Shown here: piece after piece, positions 1-7,424 of the stretch
Position numbering within the stretch: position 1 is the stretch's first letter
Layout: every line of letters begins with the position of its first letter
Assembly (NCBI RefSeq): GCF_023101665.1
Contig: NZ_CP082161.1
Coordinates: forward strand, 6,076,001 to 6,140,000
Reading direction: 5' to 3'
DNA length: 64,000 nucleotides
DNA from: Bradyrhizobium sp. 195
GTDB taxonomy: Bacteria; Pseudomonadota; Alphaproteobacteria; Rhizobiales; Xanthobacteraceae
The notes under the pieces: generated by a model
What the model was told of the DNA's origin: nothing
Database searches by the model: none
The model's input: only the letters and a program-made list of their open reading frames with translations
Position numbers and translations under genes: made by a program

Positions 1-27
1 CTGGCGCGGTGTGCCGACGCCGCCCAT

Positions 28-801
28 TTACACGGAATCATCAGTACAGCAAAAAACCGACAGCCCCCCAAACACCTCGGAGTTCTTGTAACGAACCTGG
101 ATGCGCTCGCTCGCGCTTGCCCCGATCGTGTCGCCGTCCTTCACGACGCTGCCATGCTCGATCAGATACACGGACAGTCCCGCCACCTTGTCGAACAAGG
201 CCGGAAGCGTGAGCTTGCCGGTCACGAACTCGATCTCACGGCCGACGAATGCCGATAGTCCCATCGTGACCGCGCCGATCTTGGCACCTGAGCCGAACGG
301 CAGAATGTCGACCCATAGCCCCAAGGGATAGCCGGGATACGGTGCGAAAGAATCGCGGGACGTTTCGAGCCAGAGATCCGCGGGCCGCGCGACACGGCCG
401 GCCCACACCACACCGCAGCACTCCGGCATCGTCGCAATCAACGCACCGATGACTGCGGTCGTGACGCGCGCGGCGACCAGCGGCTGCTCACCCTTTCCGA
501 GCATCGATACAATCAAATGACCTCGATGCCGGGCGGCCACGGCCTTGCTCTCCGGCCACGTCGTGGCAGCGCGCGCCCACAGTCCCTGATCGTCCGGGAC
601 GGGTGCCGGCATCGACATGACGGCAACGAGCTCTTTGCCGCAGCGAATGAGCGGCGAGTTTGCCTGCGCCTTCGCACGACCGTCGTCCATCGCCTCCGTT
701 GCCAGCTCCGGATGTCGGGCGTGAAGGACCTTGGCGACCGCAGACATGTCCGGCGTTACGGGATTGTTCAATAGGACCAAAGAAAGAATCGAGTTACTCA
801 T
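28..801 (-). CDS. DUF4261-like cytosolic protein
   Basis: A 257-residue soluble protein with no signal peptide or membrane segment. The start at MSNSILSLVLLNNP is preferred because the upstream in-frame extension is low-quality sequence. The middle and C-terminal parts (EFVTGKLTLPALFDKVAGL, then a Y-L-I-E-H-G segment) resemble the DUF4261 family, whose function is unknown. The gene ends 27 bases from the window edge and looks complete. No operon partner is visible. Family assignment is from memory of its pattern and is moderate. Confidence 0.75.
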   Translation of the reverse strand: MSNSILSLVLLNNPVTPDMSAVAKVLHARHPELATEAMDDGRAKAQANSPLIRCGKELVAVMSMPAPVPDDQGLWARAATTWPESKAVAARHRGHLIVSMLGKGEQPLVAARVTTAVIGALIATMPECCGVVWAGRVARPADLWLETSRDSFAPYPGYPLGLWVDILPFGSGAKIGAVTMGLSAFVGREIEFVTGKLTLPALFDKVAGLSVYLIEHGSVVKDGDTIGASASERIQVRYKNSEVFGGLSVFCCTDDSV

Positions 802-1184
802 CAACTGACCCGCGGAAATGACGGACGAATTCGACTTTGCTGTTCGCCCAGAGGTTGAAATAGCGTTATGAATAGAACAAATCAAGAACAATGTCAATCG
901 ACGTTCTTGCCTTCTGTTGAAGCTCAACAGGGGTTTCGGCCTGGAGCTGGGCGGGAGACCCCATCTCGATCAACTGCGGCGCGGCGGCGGGACACTATCG
1001 TGCGCCAAGCTAAAGCGCACAGCCTCGAGACCGGAAGCGGCGCCGTTCGAGCCCGCGCCGGCTCTGTACCGCGAGCGTGGCTTTGTGGACGGCGAGGCTT
1101 TCGTTCGATGACCGGCCGATCGCGTTCACCAATTCCTGCCCCTCGCACCTCAGACCAGAGCAAGCATGGTGACGACGCAGCCCG
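802..1184. other. Intergenic, no supported gene
   Basis: About 380 bases upstream of the DUF4261-like gene. All open frames here are arginine- and serine-rich and lack a ribosome binding site. I see no repeat, RNA or terminator. Confidence 0.5.
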
Positions 1185-1355
1185 TCACCCGGCGTCCTCG
1201 TCCGACTGCCCCTCCTTCGGAGGCACGTCCATCGTCTTGCGTCCCAGGAATGTATCGGGTGGCGGCTGCTTCAAAAGCTCGCGGGCTTCGCGCACGATCT
1301 GGCGCATGTATTCTGTCTGGTCATGGTCGACAGACGTCGGCCGATATACCGGCAT
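1185..1355 (-). CDS. Small hypothetical protein (56 aa)
   Basis: A 56-residue soluble, charged protein beginning MPVYRPTSVDHDQTEYMRQI. The start is fixed by AGGGAG seven bases upstream of the ATG; a longer in-frame start has no such site. It has a helical stretch (EYMRQIVREARELLK) and an acidic C-terminus. It resembles the many short soluble proteins of Bradyrhizobium genomes. I do not know its function. Confidence 0.65.
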   Translation of the reverse strand: MPVYRPTSVDHDQTEYMRQIVREARELLKQPPPDTFLGRKTMDVPPKEGQSDEDAG

Positions 1356-1687
1356 CGGTGTGCTCCCTGGCATTGCAGGCGGGAGCACGCTGGGTCTCTC
1401 AGCCACCGACGCCTACGGGCAGAGCCTCGGCCGGTGATGATCGTAAACTACCACAGGTCGTCTCGGTTCCAGAGCGAATAGTTCATCATCTGCCGCAGCA
1501 TGAGTAAGCGGCTCAAACCGCTCAACTCGTGCAACACCAACGAAGATTCTTTCGTCCACCGTATCAAAAGATACAGACTCGCCGCCGCCGCAGGCCTAGC
1601 CTTCATCCGTCACCGCAAGGCTCTTGGTATCGGTCGGTGATGAGAACGCCAATTGCGCTCCCGCCTCCTCCAACGAGGGAGCACGCC
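1356..1687. other. Intergenic with short inverted repeats
   Basis: No well-supported gene. It holds a perfect hairpin GTATC-AAAA-GATAC at 1561-1574 and a shorter one (AGCGG/CCGCT) at 1507-1522. A weak minus-strand frame beginning VDERIFVGV runs through about 1435-1557 but lacks a clear ribosome binding site. Confidence 0.4.
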
Positions 1688-1888
1688 ATGCTGAAGCGGC
1701 GTCGTTTCAAACAGACTACGACACTCAACGAAAGACTCGCCGACGAAGCCATACGCTGCCGCGAGGAAGCGCGCCGGCTGGCGCCGGGACGCCGCCGCGA
1801 GATGCTGCTGCGCCGGGCGCGGCAGGACGAGACCGCCATGCAGATCGATGCCTGGCTGCGCTCGCCCGGCCTGAGGGCGCCGACATGA
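1688..1888 (+). CDS. Small conserved protein, 66-aa family, copy A
   Basis: A 66-residue basic, helical protein. GAGGGAGC lies about seven bases before the ATG. It aligns without gaps along its whole length to the 66-residue protein at 6133-6333 (about 31 identical positions), sharing an LxERxA segment, a central LL-x-RAR-xx-ET motif and a C-terminal WL-x-SPGL. This shows a real, conserved small-protein family. Its stop overlaps the start of the next gene (ATGA), so the two are probably translationally coupled. Function unknown; no DNA-binding or membrane signature was seen. Confidence 0.8.
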   Translation: MLKRRRFKQTTTLNERLADEAIRCREEARRLAPGRRREMLLRRARQDETAMQIDAWLRSPGLRAPT

Positions 1889-2115
1889 GCCAGCAATATC
1901 GCGCCTACCTCGTCGGCGAGAACGGCGTCTTCCGCTCCGCCGAAGCATTCGAGGCCTCGTCCGACGAGTCCGCTCTCACCTTCGCGCAGCAGTTCACGCG
2001 GCACGGCAAGGTGGAGGTATGGCAGCTCGGCCGCAAGATCGCCGTGCTGGACTCGGAGCAGTCCCAGCCGCCGCCGCCGCCCGCGCGATCCCGGCCGACA
2101 CTGACGCGTCAATGA
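1885..2115 (+). CDS. Small hypothetical protein coupled to the 66-aa gene
   Basis: A 76-residue protein starting MSQQYRAYLVGENGVFRSAE. The ATG lies inside the upstream gene's ATGA stop, a standard coupling arrangement. The first 50 residues could form an alpha/beta fold (YRAYLVGENG, then a helix, then KVEVWQLGRKIAVLD); the last 20 are a proline-rich tail. This pattern is common in unnamed short rhizobial proteins. No function can be assigned. Confidence 0.75.
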   Translation: MSQQYRAYLVGENGVFRSAEAFEASSDESALTFAQQFTRHGKVEVWQLGRKIAVLDSEQSQPPPPPARSRPTLTRQ

Positions 2116-2378
2116 TCGCGTGAGCGCGATCGCGACGTGAGACTGTCGATCTCGAAGCTGAACTTCACCTGCATGATTGGCCCGTTGGCGTCGCGAACGT
2201 CGATCGCCATCTGTTGCCTGCCGCCGGTGGGCGACGCAGACAAGACGGCGTCGCGCGCCATGTCGGCAATCGATTTGGCGGCCTCGGCCCGAACCGCGCG
2301 CGGGCTGGACAATTCCAGTCCCTCCTCGTCCAGCGCAATTCCCTTGTCGTCGCGAAGGTCAAAGTAATATCGGGGCAT
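2109..2378 (-). CDS. DUF6894-like small protein
   Basis: An 89-residue protein starting MPRYYFDLRDDKGIALDEEG, the opening typical of the DUF6894 family found in multiple copies in Bradyrhizobium and Methylobacterium. AAGGA sits six to seven bases before the ATG and decides this start over longer in-frame options. It is convergent with the preceding gene, overlapping it by seven bases at the 3' ends. Likely cytosolic; function unknown. Confidence 0.85.
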   Translation of the reverse strand: MPRYYFDLRDDKGIALDEEGLELSSPRAVRAEAAKSIADMARDAVLSASPTGGRQQMAIDVRDANGPIMQVKFSFEIDSLTSRSRSRDH

Positions 2379-2502
2379 GTCCGTATCCTTTGCCCTATTA
2401 GGCACGGGGCAAATAAAAGTTTCCAGCGGGCCGAAAAATTCTCCTGAATCCAATGGGTTCCGGGAACGCAACTCCGGCGCGATCGGGCGCGGTTGCGCAG
2501 CC

Positions 2503-2751
2503 TTACTCCTCCGCAAGCTTGCGCTCGATATAGGCATCCACCGTCTCGGCGAACGAGCGCTGCACACCGACCGCCACATCATGCTGATCGAGCGCGTAGC
2601 GCTGGAGCACGCGCAGGCCACGCCCGCGGGCGCTGAGCGGCGCCGTGTTCAGAAACTGGTCGATGGCGCCCTTGGCGAGCGGGATGGCCTTGGGATCGCC
2701 CCTGGCGATCAGGAGCCGCAACAGGCTCTGGCATTCGGCCAAACCGGGCAT
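2503..2751 (-). CDS. Hypothetical protein (82 aa)
   Basis: An 82-residue, mostly helical soluble protein starting MPGLAECQSLLRLLIARGD. It begins 13 bases after the stop of the 34-residue gene at 2765-2869, so the two probably form an operon. GAGG nine bases before the ATG is a weak ribosome binding site. Codon use looks coding. I do not recognise the family. It is possible that this and the upstream gene are one gene split by a frameshift, but each has its own start signal. Confidence 0.55.
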   Translation of the reverse strand: MPGLAECQSLLRLLIARGDPKAIPLAKGAIDQFLNTAPLSARGRGLRVLQRYALDQHDVAVGVQRSFAETVDAYIERKLAEE

Positions 2752-2764
2752 GGCTTTGAGCCTC

Positions 2765-2869
2765 TCAACGTTGCTGCGATGTCGGCTTCGGCCGCTTCAC
2801 AGGCTGGGTGTGGGTGCCGAACAGTGCCAGCAGAAACGCGACTTCTTCCTTCGAACCGATCTGGATCAT
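2765..2869 (-). CDS. Very small protein (34 aa)
   Basis: A 34-residue frame starting MIQIGSKEEVAFLLALFG, with a strong AAGGAG followed by seven bases and the ATG. The N-terminal half could form an amphipathic helix; the C-terminal half is basic and proline-rich. It is directly upstream of the 82-residue gene. It may be a leader peptide or a small protein in its own right; nothing more can be said from sequence. Confidence 0.5.
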   Translation of the reverse strand: MIQIGSKEEVAFLLALFGTHTQPVKRPKPTSQQR

Positions 2870-3017
2870 GATGATCTCCTTTTCGCTTCGTTGGTCGAGG
2901 CCCGGGCGCGCCGAGTTCAGGACAATCGGGTTTCAGCACTGTTTCAGGCGCGTTTCGTCGCGTCTTGGTGCACTAGTGGCATGAAATAAGGCTTGCCAGC
3001 CCCCGCGGAGATGCGCT

Positions 3018-3041
3018 CCCTCTCCCGCTTGCGGGAGAGGG
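3018..3041. repeat. Perfect 11-bp palindrome, dispersed-repeat type
   Basis: CCCTCTCCCGC-TT-GCGGGAGAGGG, followed by further CT/GA-rich sequence to about 3120. The same core motif is familiar as an intergenic repeat in Bradyrhizobium genomes (recollection, not searched). Confidence 0.7.
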
Positions 3042-3156
3042 TTGGGGAGAGGGTGTTTCCACAATGGGACAACCCCAAGAGGAGATAGCCCTCACCCGCC
3101 TTCGGCGCGACCTCTCCCCCGCGTCATGGCAATCGAAACCGCCGGCCGGCTAGCCA

Positions 3157-3188
3157 AAAGCCCGCGCGGATTGCTCCACGCGGGCTTT
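3157..3188 (-). terminator. Rho-independent terminator of the small secreted protein gene
   Basis: A 10-bp perfect stem (AAAGCCCGCG / CGCGGGCTTT, loop of 12) that on the minus strand is followed by TTTTGG. It lies about 100 bases downstream of the stop of the gene at 3291-3518. Confidence 0.6.
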
Positions 3189-3290
3189 CGCTTGCCGCTT
3201 GCGCGGCCTCCCTCGAAAGCTCGGCGCCGTGGTCCACGACGCCGATTGTTGCCTCAGTGCATGTGGCCGATCAGATAAACGCCACCGCCC

Positions 3291-3518
3291 TCAGTTCGTC
3301 GTGCAGACCTTGACGGTCTTCATGCCGGCCTCGGCTTCGGACCGCGTCTTGTAAACGGTGTCGCCGCTGACGACTGTCGTTTCGGTGGTCGTCGGCTTCG
3401 ATTCCGTGATCGTGCACTTCTTGGTCTTGATGTCCTGCACCACGTAGAACGACTGCGCGAACGCAGGCGCCGCAAACGACGTCAACACCGCAGCGGCAAT
3501 GATGGTCTTGATGTTCAT
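3291..3518 (-). CDS. Small secreted protein (75 aa)
   Basis: A 75-residue protein with a clear Sec signal peptide (MNIKTIIAAAVLTSFAAPAF-AQ, cleavage after AFA or AQ). The mature part is about 53 residues, threonine-rich, with two cysteines (KKCTI and KVCTT) that could form a disulfide in the periplasm. GGAGGAGG lies directly upstream of the start. A GGAAC-N16-TGTT element further upstream suggests control by the general-stress sigma factor EcfG. The family is common but uncharacterised in Bradyrhizobium. Confidence 0.85.
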   Translation of the reverse strand: MNIKTIIAAAVLTSFAAPAFAQSFYVVQDIKTKKCTITESKPTTTETTVVSGDTVYKTRSEAEAGMKTVKVCTTN

Positions 3519-3563
3519 CGTGTCCTCCTCCAGCAGCCCGGTCATCCGGATCTGTCTTCTACA

Positions 3564-3588
3564 AACATCAAAAATTGCCACTTGTTCC
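3564..3588 (-). promoter_or_regulatory. Candidate EcfG (general stress) promoter
   Basis: On the minus strand GGAAC (3588-3584), 16 bases, then TGTT (3567-3564), matching the alphaproteobacterial EcfG pattern GGAAC-N16/17-CGTT with one mismatch. It lies about 45 bases upstream of the small secreted protein start. Confidence 0.5.
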
Positions 3589-3647
3589 CGGTCTCGCGCG
3601 CGAACCAACCGCGACCTCCAACCTTGACGCGCGGCGCGGAGGGTTCG

Positions 3648-3842
3648 ATGCTGGATCTGAGACTCGCGACGACGTCGCTGGCCATGCCGATTGCGTTGCT
3701 CTCCGTGGCGCTGGCCGAGCCGGCCAAAAATCAAGCCCGGCCTGCTGTTCAAGGCGCCGCTGAGGCTCGCCCGATCCGCGTCATCCTTCCGGCCCTCTGG
3801 GAGCCTGCGAGGACGCAGGCGCAAGCCCAGGCAGTCAAGTGA
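3648..3842 (+). CDS. Possible small secreted protein (64 aa)
   Basis: A 64-residue frame starting MLDLRLATTSLAMPIALLSV, with a signal-peptide-like N-terminus ending near ALAEPA and a GGAGGG five to six bases before the ATG. The remainder is alanine- and arginine-rich and could be random high-GC sequence. Not recognised. Confidence 0.25.
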   Translation: MLDLRLATTSLAMPIALLSVALAEPAKNQARPAVQGAAEARPIRVILPALWEPARTQAQAQAVK

Positions 3843-3963
3843 GGCGGCGCGAAGGTTGCCGTTTGGTCATGGGAACTCCCAGTCTTTTCGCCAGCCGTTT
3901 CACCTTGCATTCATAGGCACGCCCTTAAACCTGCGACCGACGAAACGGCATGTAGGCAGGACC

Positions 3964-4290
3964 ATGTCCTTTGACCCGATGGCCGCTGCGGTCGACTGGC
4001 TTGATGCCTACCGCGCCGGCGATATCGACACTGTCCTTGGAATGTACGCCGACGACGCGGTGATCCATTGCGCCTGCGGCGGCATGAAGACGAGCTCGGG
4101 CAAGGACGGCCGGCGCGCCTATTGGCGCGACCGCCTCACCAGATATCCCGCGTCCGGCCTCGACAATCTGCAACCGTCCGGAGAGACGGCGGTGGTCTCG
4201 TACGTCGCGCGCGGCGGCATCGTCAGCGCGAGCCTGACCTTCGATGCCTCCGGAAAGATCGCCACCCACGTCTGCGGTCCGCAAAACTAG
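3964..4290 (+). CDS. SnoaL-like / NTF2-fold protein
   Basis: A 108-residue protein with the SnoaL-like layout: an N-terminal helix (AAVDWLDAYRAGDIDTVLGM), then YADDAVIHC, the usual pocket-lining strand, and a C-terminal sheet. Such proteins bind or isomerise small hydrophobic ligands; the substrate cannot be told from sequence. The start at MSFDPM is the first good ATG. It stands alone, 168 bases ahead of the next gene. Confidence 0.85.
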   Translation: MSFDPMAAAVDWLDAYRAGDIDTVLGMYADDAVIHCACGGMKTSSGKDGRRAYWRDRLTRYPASGLDNLQPSGETAVVSYVARGGIVSASLTFDASGKIATHVCGPQN

Positions 4291-4458
4291 GACGCATGCT
4301 CCGTGTTGTCTTCGCGACAGGACGTGGCCGATTCGCCTGAACTGAGGGCCGTTGCAGAGGTCTCGATCTCCCCTCTTCGTCTAACACCGGGAAAAAGTGG
4401 AAACTTTCCGGAAAGCGTTGAGTTGGCAGGGACTGGTTTTCGGTGCCGGAGAGTGAGC

Positions 4459-4668
4459 ATGGTCGACGAAGCCGTCTTGAAGAACGCAACGGAGATCGCA
4501 TGGACGGTGTACCGGGCACGGCATCCTGACGTCGATGCACAGGACAGCCGGCGCTGCCTGCTCGAACGCCACCTGCACCGGACCTGGGAAGAGCGCAAGA
4601 GCGATACCGAAGAACTCGCCAGCTTGGGGATGGCGTATCTGCATCGGCTTCCCCGAGACGAATGTTGA
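4459..4668 (+). CDS. Small hypothetical protein (69 aa)
   Basis: A 69-residue helical protein beginning MVDEAVLKNATEIAWTVYRA, with GGAGAG upstream of the ATG. It is rich in Arg, Glu and His, with no signal peptide. Its last codons overlap the start of the 44-residue membrane protein that follows, and a glycosyltransferase starts 133 bases later, so the three look like one operon. Function unknown. Confidence 0.75.
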   Translation: MVDEAVLKNATEIAWTVYRARHPDVDAQDSRRCLLERHLHRTWEERKSDTEELASLGMAYLHRLPRDEC

Positions 4669-4796
4669 CGACCATGAAAATGCTGGTCGCGCGCGTAACC
4701 CGCGGTAGCACGAGGCCTGTTTGGACGCTGCTCGCGATTTCGTTTCTCCTCTCGGCGATCATCGTGATCGGCTTGCGCATCGCGTTGGGGACCTAG
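4662..4796 (+). CDS. Small single-span membrane protein (44 aa)
   Basis: A 44-residue frame starting [16 protein letters not shown] basic N-terminal segment is followed by one hydrophobic span ([19 protein letters not shown]). The ATG overlaps the upstream gene's stop by seven bases, and the stop is four bases before the glycosyltransferase ATG. This tight packing on both sides is the main evidence that it is translated. It may anchor or assist the glycosyltransferase (inference). Confidence 0.6.
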   Translation: MLTTMKMLVARVTRGSTRPVWTLLAISFLLSAIIVIGLRIALGT

Positions 4797-4800
4797 TGCG

Positions 4801-5841
4801 ATGCGGATCGCCCAGCTTGCCCCGTTGGCCGAGAGCGTTCCTCCGAAACTTTACGGCGGCACGGAGCGGGTGATTGCCTGGCTTGTGGACGAGTTGGTCG
4901 CGCTCGGACATGACGTCACCCTGTTCGCGACCGGGGATTCGAAAACCAGAGGAAGCCTCCAGGCGGTGTGGCCGCGCGCGCTCCGGCTGGGGCGGAGGGG
5001 CGTCGATCCGAACGCCACCTGCGCGTTGCTGATCGAGGCCATCGCCGAGCGCGCACGCGACTTCGACGTGATCCACTGCCATGTCGACTGGTTGGCCCTG
5101 CCGGTGCTGAGTCGGACCGGAGTGCCGTTTCTAACGACCATGCACGGTCGGCTCGACCTTCCTGGGCTTCCCAGCGTGATCGGGGCTTTCCCGGACGCCC
5201 CCTTCGTCTCAATATCCGACAACCAGCGCCGTGCGCTTCCGGACGCAAACTGGATCGCGACCATTCCGCACGGATTGCCCAGGGACCTGTTTCGACCATC
5301 CTTCGAAGCTGGTTCGTATTTGGCTTTTCTCGGGCGGCTCACGGTGGAGAAGGGACCGGAAGATGCCATACGCATCGCACGCGCCGTCGGGATGCCGCTG
5401 CAAATCGCGGCCAAGATCCCCCGCGCGGAGACCGCCTACTTCAAGAAGAAGCTCGAGCCCGAGATCGACGGCGAAAAGATCAAACTCGTCGGCGAGGTGG
5501 ACGAAGCCCGCAAGCAGCCGTTCCTCGCCGGTGCTGCCGCCTTGCTGTTTCCGATCGACTGGCCGGAGCCTTTCGGCCTCGTCATGATCGAGGCGATGGC
5601 GTGCGGCACGCCCGTGATCGCCTACCGCTCTGGATCGGTGCCGGAAGTCGTGGAAGACGGCGTCACCGGCTTCATCGTGGACGGCCGGGAGCAGGCGATC
5701 GAAGCGGTCAAGGAAGTAGGCCGACTGGACCGACGCAGGATCCGCGCCCGTTTCGAGGAGCGTTTCGCCGCGAGCCGGATGGCGAGGCAGTACGAGGACC
5801 GGTACCGCGAGCTGGCCGACCGAGGATGGCGCCGGGCGTAA
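4801..5841 (+). CDS. Glycosyltransferase family 4
   Basis: A 346-residue GT-B fold retaining glycosyltransferase. The N-terminal acceptor domain opens with MRIAQLAPL and a glycine loop ([12 protein letters not shown]); the C-terminal donor domain has [15 protein letters not shown] and the GT4 E-x7-E signature in [20 protein letters not shown], near residues 260-275. It would move a sugar from a nucleotide donor onto a glycan or lipid in the cytoplasm; neither partner is predictable. The length is normal. It follows two small genes with four bases of spacing, suggesting an operon. There is no other polysaccharide gene nearby, so it may serve storage or stress sugar metabolism. Confidence 0.93.
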   Translation: MRIAQLAPLAESVPPKLYGGTERVIAWLVDELVALGHDVTLFATGDSKTRGSLQAVWPRALRLGRRGVDPNATCALLIEAIAERARDFDVIHCHVDWLALPVLSRTGVPFLTTMHGRLDLPGLPSVIGAFPDAPFVSISDNQRRALPDANWIATIPHGLPRDLFRPSFEAGSYLAFLGRLTVEKGPEDAIRIARAVGMPLQIAAKIPRAETAYFKKKLEPEIDGEKIKLVGEVDEARKQPFLAGAAALLFPIDWPEPFGLVMIEAMACGTPVIAYRSGSVPEVVEDGVTGFIVDGREQAIEAVKEVGRLDRRRIRARFEERFAASRMARQYEDRYRELADRGWRRA

Positions 5842-5860
5842 GGGCATATTCTGTACGCGC

Positions 5861-5944
5861 AGGATGGGTTGAGCCCTCGCGAAACCCGGCATGCCTCGTC
5901 GTCGACGAACGGATTGATGGGTTCGCGTTCGCTCGACCCATCCT
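5861..5944. repeat. Palindromic dispersed repeat
   Basis: Arms AGGATGGGTTGAGC (5861-5874) and GCTCGACCCATCCT (5931-5944) match at 13 of 14 positions, with an inner GAAACCC / GGGTTCGC pair. This is the Bradyrhizobium-type repeat of the form ATGGGT...ACCCAT. It runs into the stop codon of the minus-strand gene at 5943-6074. Confidence 0.75.
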
Positions 5945-6074
5945 ACGAGCCAGGGCGTGTGGGACGCCTCTTCAGGCGCCGGTAGCCCACCAATGCGCGC
6001 CACTCGAATACGCTGATTAAGATGCCGACCAGTGCAGTCCCGATCCCGCACATTATCAAAATCATTTGGAGCAT
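5943..6074 (-). CDS. Small single-span membrane protein (43 aa)
   Basis: A 43-residue frame starting MLQMILIMCGIGTALVGILI, a clear transmembrane segment followed by a basic tail (WRALVGYRRLKRRPTRP). By the positive-inside rule the C-terminus faces the cytoplasm. GGTGA lies upstream as a weak ribosome binding site. Its stop codon falls inside a dispersed palindrome. Not recognised; membrane topology is the strongest evidence. Confidence 0.5.
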   Translation of the reverse strand: MLQMILIMCGIGTALVGILISVFEWRALVGYRRLKRRPTRPGS

Positions 6075-6132
6075 CGAATCACCGCGTGTCGATGCTCCCG
6101 AGCGTACCAAAGTGAAGAATCGTTCCGAAGGC

Positions 6133-6333
6133 TTATTTGGGCGGTTGCAATCCGGGCGAGGTCAGCCAGTCGCTGAGATGTGAGCCGGTCTCGACGACCC
6201 TGGCTCGCTTGAGTAAACCCTCACGTTCCGCACCAGCCGGTAACTGGCTCGCCCGTTCTTTGAGTATATTGGCCTGTTCGGCCATTCGTTCTTCAAGCGA
6301 GCGGGTCTGCACGATTCTGCGGCGCTCTCCCAT
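6133..6333 (-). CDS. Small conserved protein, 66-aa family, copy B
   Basis: A 66-residue paralogue of the protein at 1688-1888, about 47 percent identical without gaps. Shared features are the basic N-terminus (RRR), LxER, LL-x-RAR-xx-ET and WL-x-SPGL. GAGGAG lies seven bases before the ATG. Unlike copy A it has no coupled downstream partner. It is soluble and helical. Similar short proteins occur in several copies per Bradyrhizobium genome; function unknown. Confidence 0.8.
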   Translation of the reverse strand: MGERRRIVQTRSLEERMAEQANILKERASQLPAGAEREGLLKRARVVETGSHLSDWLTSPGLQPPK

Positions 6334-6649
6334 GGCGCGCTCCTCAACTGCTGACTACGATTCCAAACCGCAAAAGTAAGTTCACTTCCGGTCGCAAAAC
6401 CAGGACGCTTCCGGATTCACACAGCTCCGGGCCGCTGTTAGAAAAATGGCCCCAGCTCGTGGGATATTGGCGGGCATTGGAGCTGGGGCCTATCGGGGTT
6501 TGCCCTTGGGGAAGGGCACCGGGAAAACTCGGCAATTGCAGGAATGTTCCTGTCCTAATTTTAAAGTCTGGACATGGCCGGTTCGCCCTAGCGGGGTCAG
6601 GCCCAAGAGGAGCCGGCCTGAAAAGCAAGAGGCCGCCACTGAGGCGGCC
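6334..6649. other. Intergenic with long inverted repeat, no supported gene
   Basis: No supported gene. It contains the 10-bp inverted repeat at 6448-6490 and a shorter one, CAGGAA-TG-TTCCTG, near 6539-6552. Open frames on both strands are proline- and glycine-rich. Confidence 0.5.
6443..6490 (-). terminator. Long-loop hairpin, terminator-like on the minus strand
   Basis: Arms GGCCCCAGCT (6448-6457) and AGCTGGGGCC (6481-6490) are perfect with a 23-base loop. Read on the minus strand the hairpin is followed by ATTTTTC. It could end transcription from the minus-strand genes to its right or be a repeat remnant. Confidence 0.4.
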
Positions 6650-6651
6650 TC
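6629..6651 (-). terminator. Rho-independent terminator overlapping a stop codon
   Basis: A perfect 9-bp stem GAGGCCGCC / GGCGGCCTC with a 5-base loop, followed on the minus strand by TTGCTTTTC. It overlaps the stop codon of the 44-residue gene at 6650-6784. Confidence 0.7.
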
Positions 6652-6784
6652 AGTTCATCTTGCGCCGTAGCTGCTTGATGATCTCCCGAAGATCGGCCGC
6701 GTACTCCTCGATGACCCGGCGCGCCTCCTCCAAGCGCGACGACTTGGTTTCCTCAGCCTCAGTCTGCTTGTCAGGAGCGGGCAT
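6650..6784 (-). CDS. Small helical protein (44 aa)
   Basis: A 44-residue frame starting MPAPDKQTEAEETKSSRLEE and continuing as a charged amphipathic helix (ARRVIEEYAADLREIIKQLRRK). The terminator directly at its stop supports it as a transcribed unit. It resembles other short coiled proteins of Bradyrhizobium. It is 43 bases downstream of the 67-residue gene at 6828-7031 on the same strand and could share its message. Function unknown. Confidence 0.6.
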   Translation of the reverse strand: MPAPDKQTEAEETKSSRLEEARRVIEEYAADLREIIKQLRRKMN

Positions 6785-6827
6785 AGCCTAACGATCTGCC
6801 CGGGCAGGCCGAGAGGTTTGATCTAGC

Positions 6828-7031
6828 TCAGCCAAGCTGAGGCGGTCTTTGCTCCGCTGCGTCCTGCACGGTGCGGATTTGCCCGGCGCGACGCGCGAGC
6901 TCGTCATAGGTCTTGGCGACCTCGCGCAAGCTTTCCTTCGCCTGGTGATGCTCGCAATTGTCGGCCTTGGTGCGAAACTCCTCCGCTCGCATGCGCCAGT
7001 ACTTCGGCGGGTGCATACGCTCGATACCCAT
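6828..7031 (-). CDS. Small hypothetical protein (67 aa)
   Basis: A 67-residue protein starting MGIERMHPPKYWRMRAEEFR. The Tyr-Trp-Arg-x-Arg-Ala-Glu-Glu opening followed by a helix and an ELARRA segment is a pattern repeated in numerous short proteins of Bradyrhizobium and Rhodopseudomonas. It is a soluble two-helix protein. Met-6 is an alternative start. It probably forms a unit with the 44-residue gene downstream. Function unknown. Confidence 0.8.
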   Translation of the reverse strand: MGIERMHPPKYWRMRAEEFRTKADNCEHHQAKESLREVAKTYDELARRAGQIRTVQDAAEQRPPQLG

Positions 7032-7424
7032 GACGCCAATCCCTGAAGTGGTCCGTTCATGCGGATCAATGGAGCTTCAGTCCAAGTGTTCCAGCAACCT
7101 ACTAAAGTAGCAAATTTGGACTCAGTGCGTGGGATGGGGAGAGCACCTCCGAAGCCGATCTGCTTCGTCAGCGGGGCTTTGATGGGTTTCGCTTTCGCGC
7201 CCATGCCGCACTCAGCCTGTGGACGCAAACGGCAGGCCGAGCTCGATGCAAGGCGAAGGCGAAGCGGGCAAACGGGACATCGTGGCAATCGTTCCTCACG
7301 GACTCACCTGCGCGAGCGCGATCGAAGCTTGGCCGTGCTGCGGCACTCGGCAGCTTCGAACCCGAGAAACCAATTCGAATCTCGCTTGTTGTCGCCGGCA
7401 CAATCACTTGCAGGAGACAACAAC
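7032..7424. other. Intergenic, promoter region for the secreted protein gene
   Basis: About 390 bases without a convincing gene; frames here overlap on all strands and lack start signals. It must contain the promoters of the genes on either side, but no clear consensus was found. Confidence 0.4.

Noticed and set aside
868..1437. 189-codon plus-strand frame
   Set aside because: Very rich in Arg, Ser and Gly, no ribosome binding site, and overlaps the better supported minus-strand gene at 1185-1355.
1435..1557. Minus-strand frame starting VDERIFVGV
   Set aside because: No clear ribosome binding site, and the alternative frame on the same strand gives an equally random peptide.
6446..6670. Plus-strand frame starting MAPARGILAG
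   Set aside because: Covers a long inverted repeat and overlaps the better supported minus-strand gene at 6650; no ribosome binding site.
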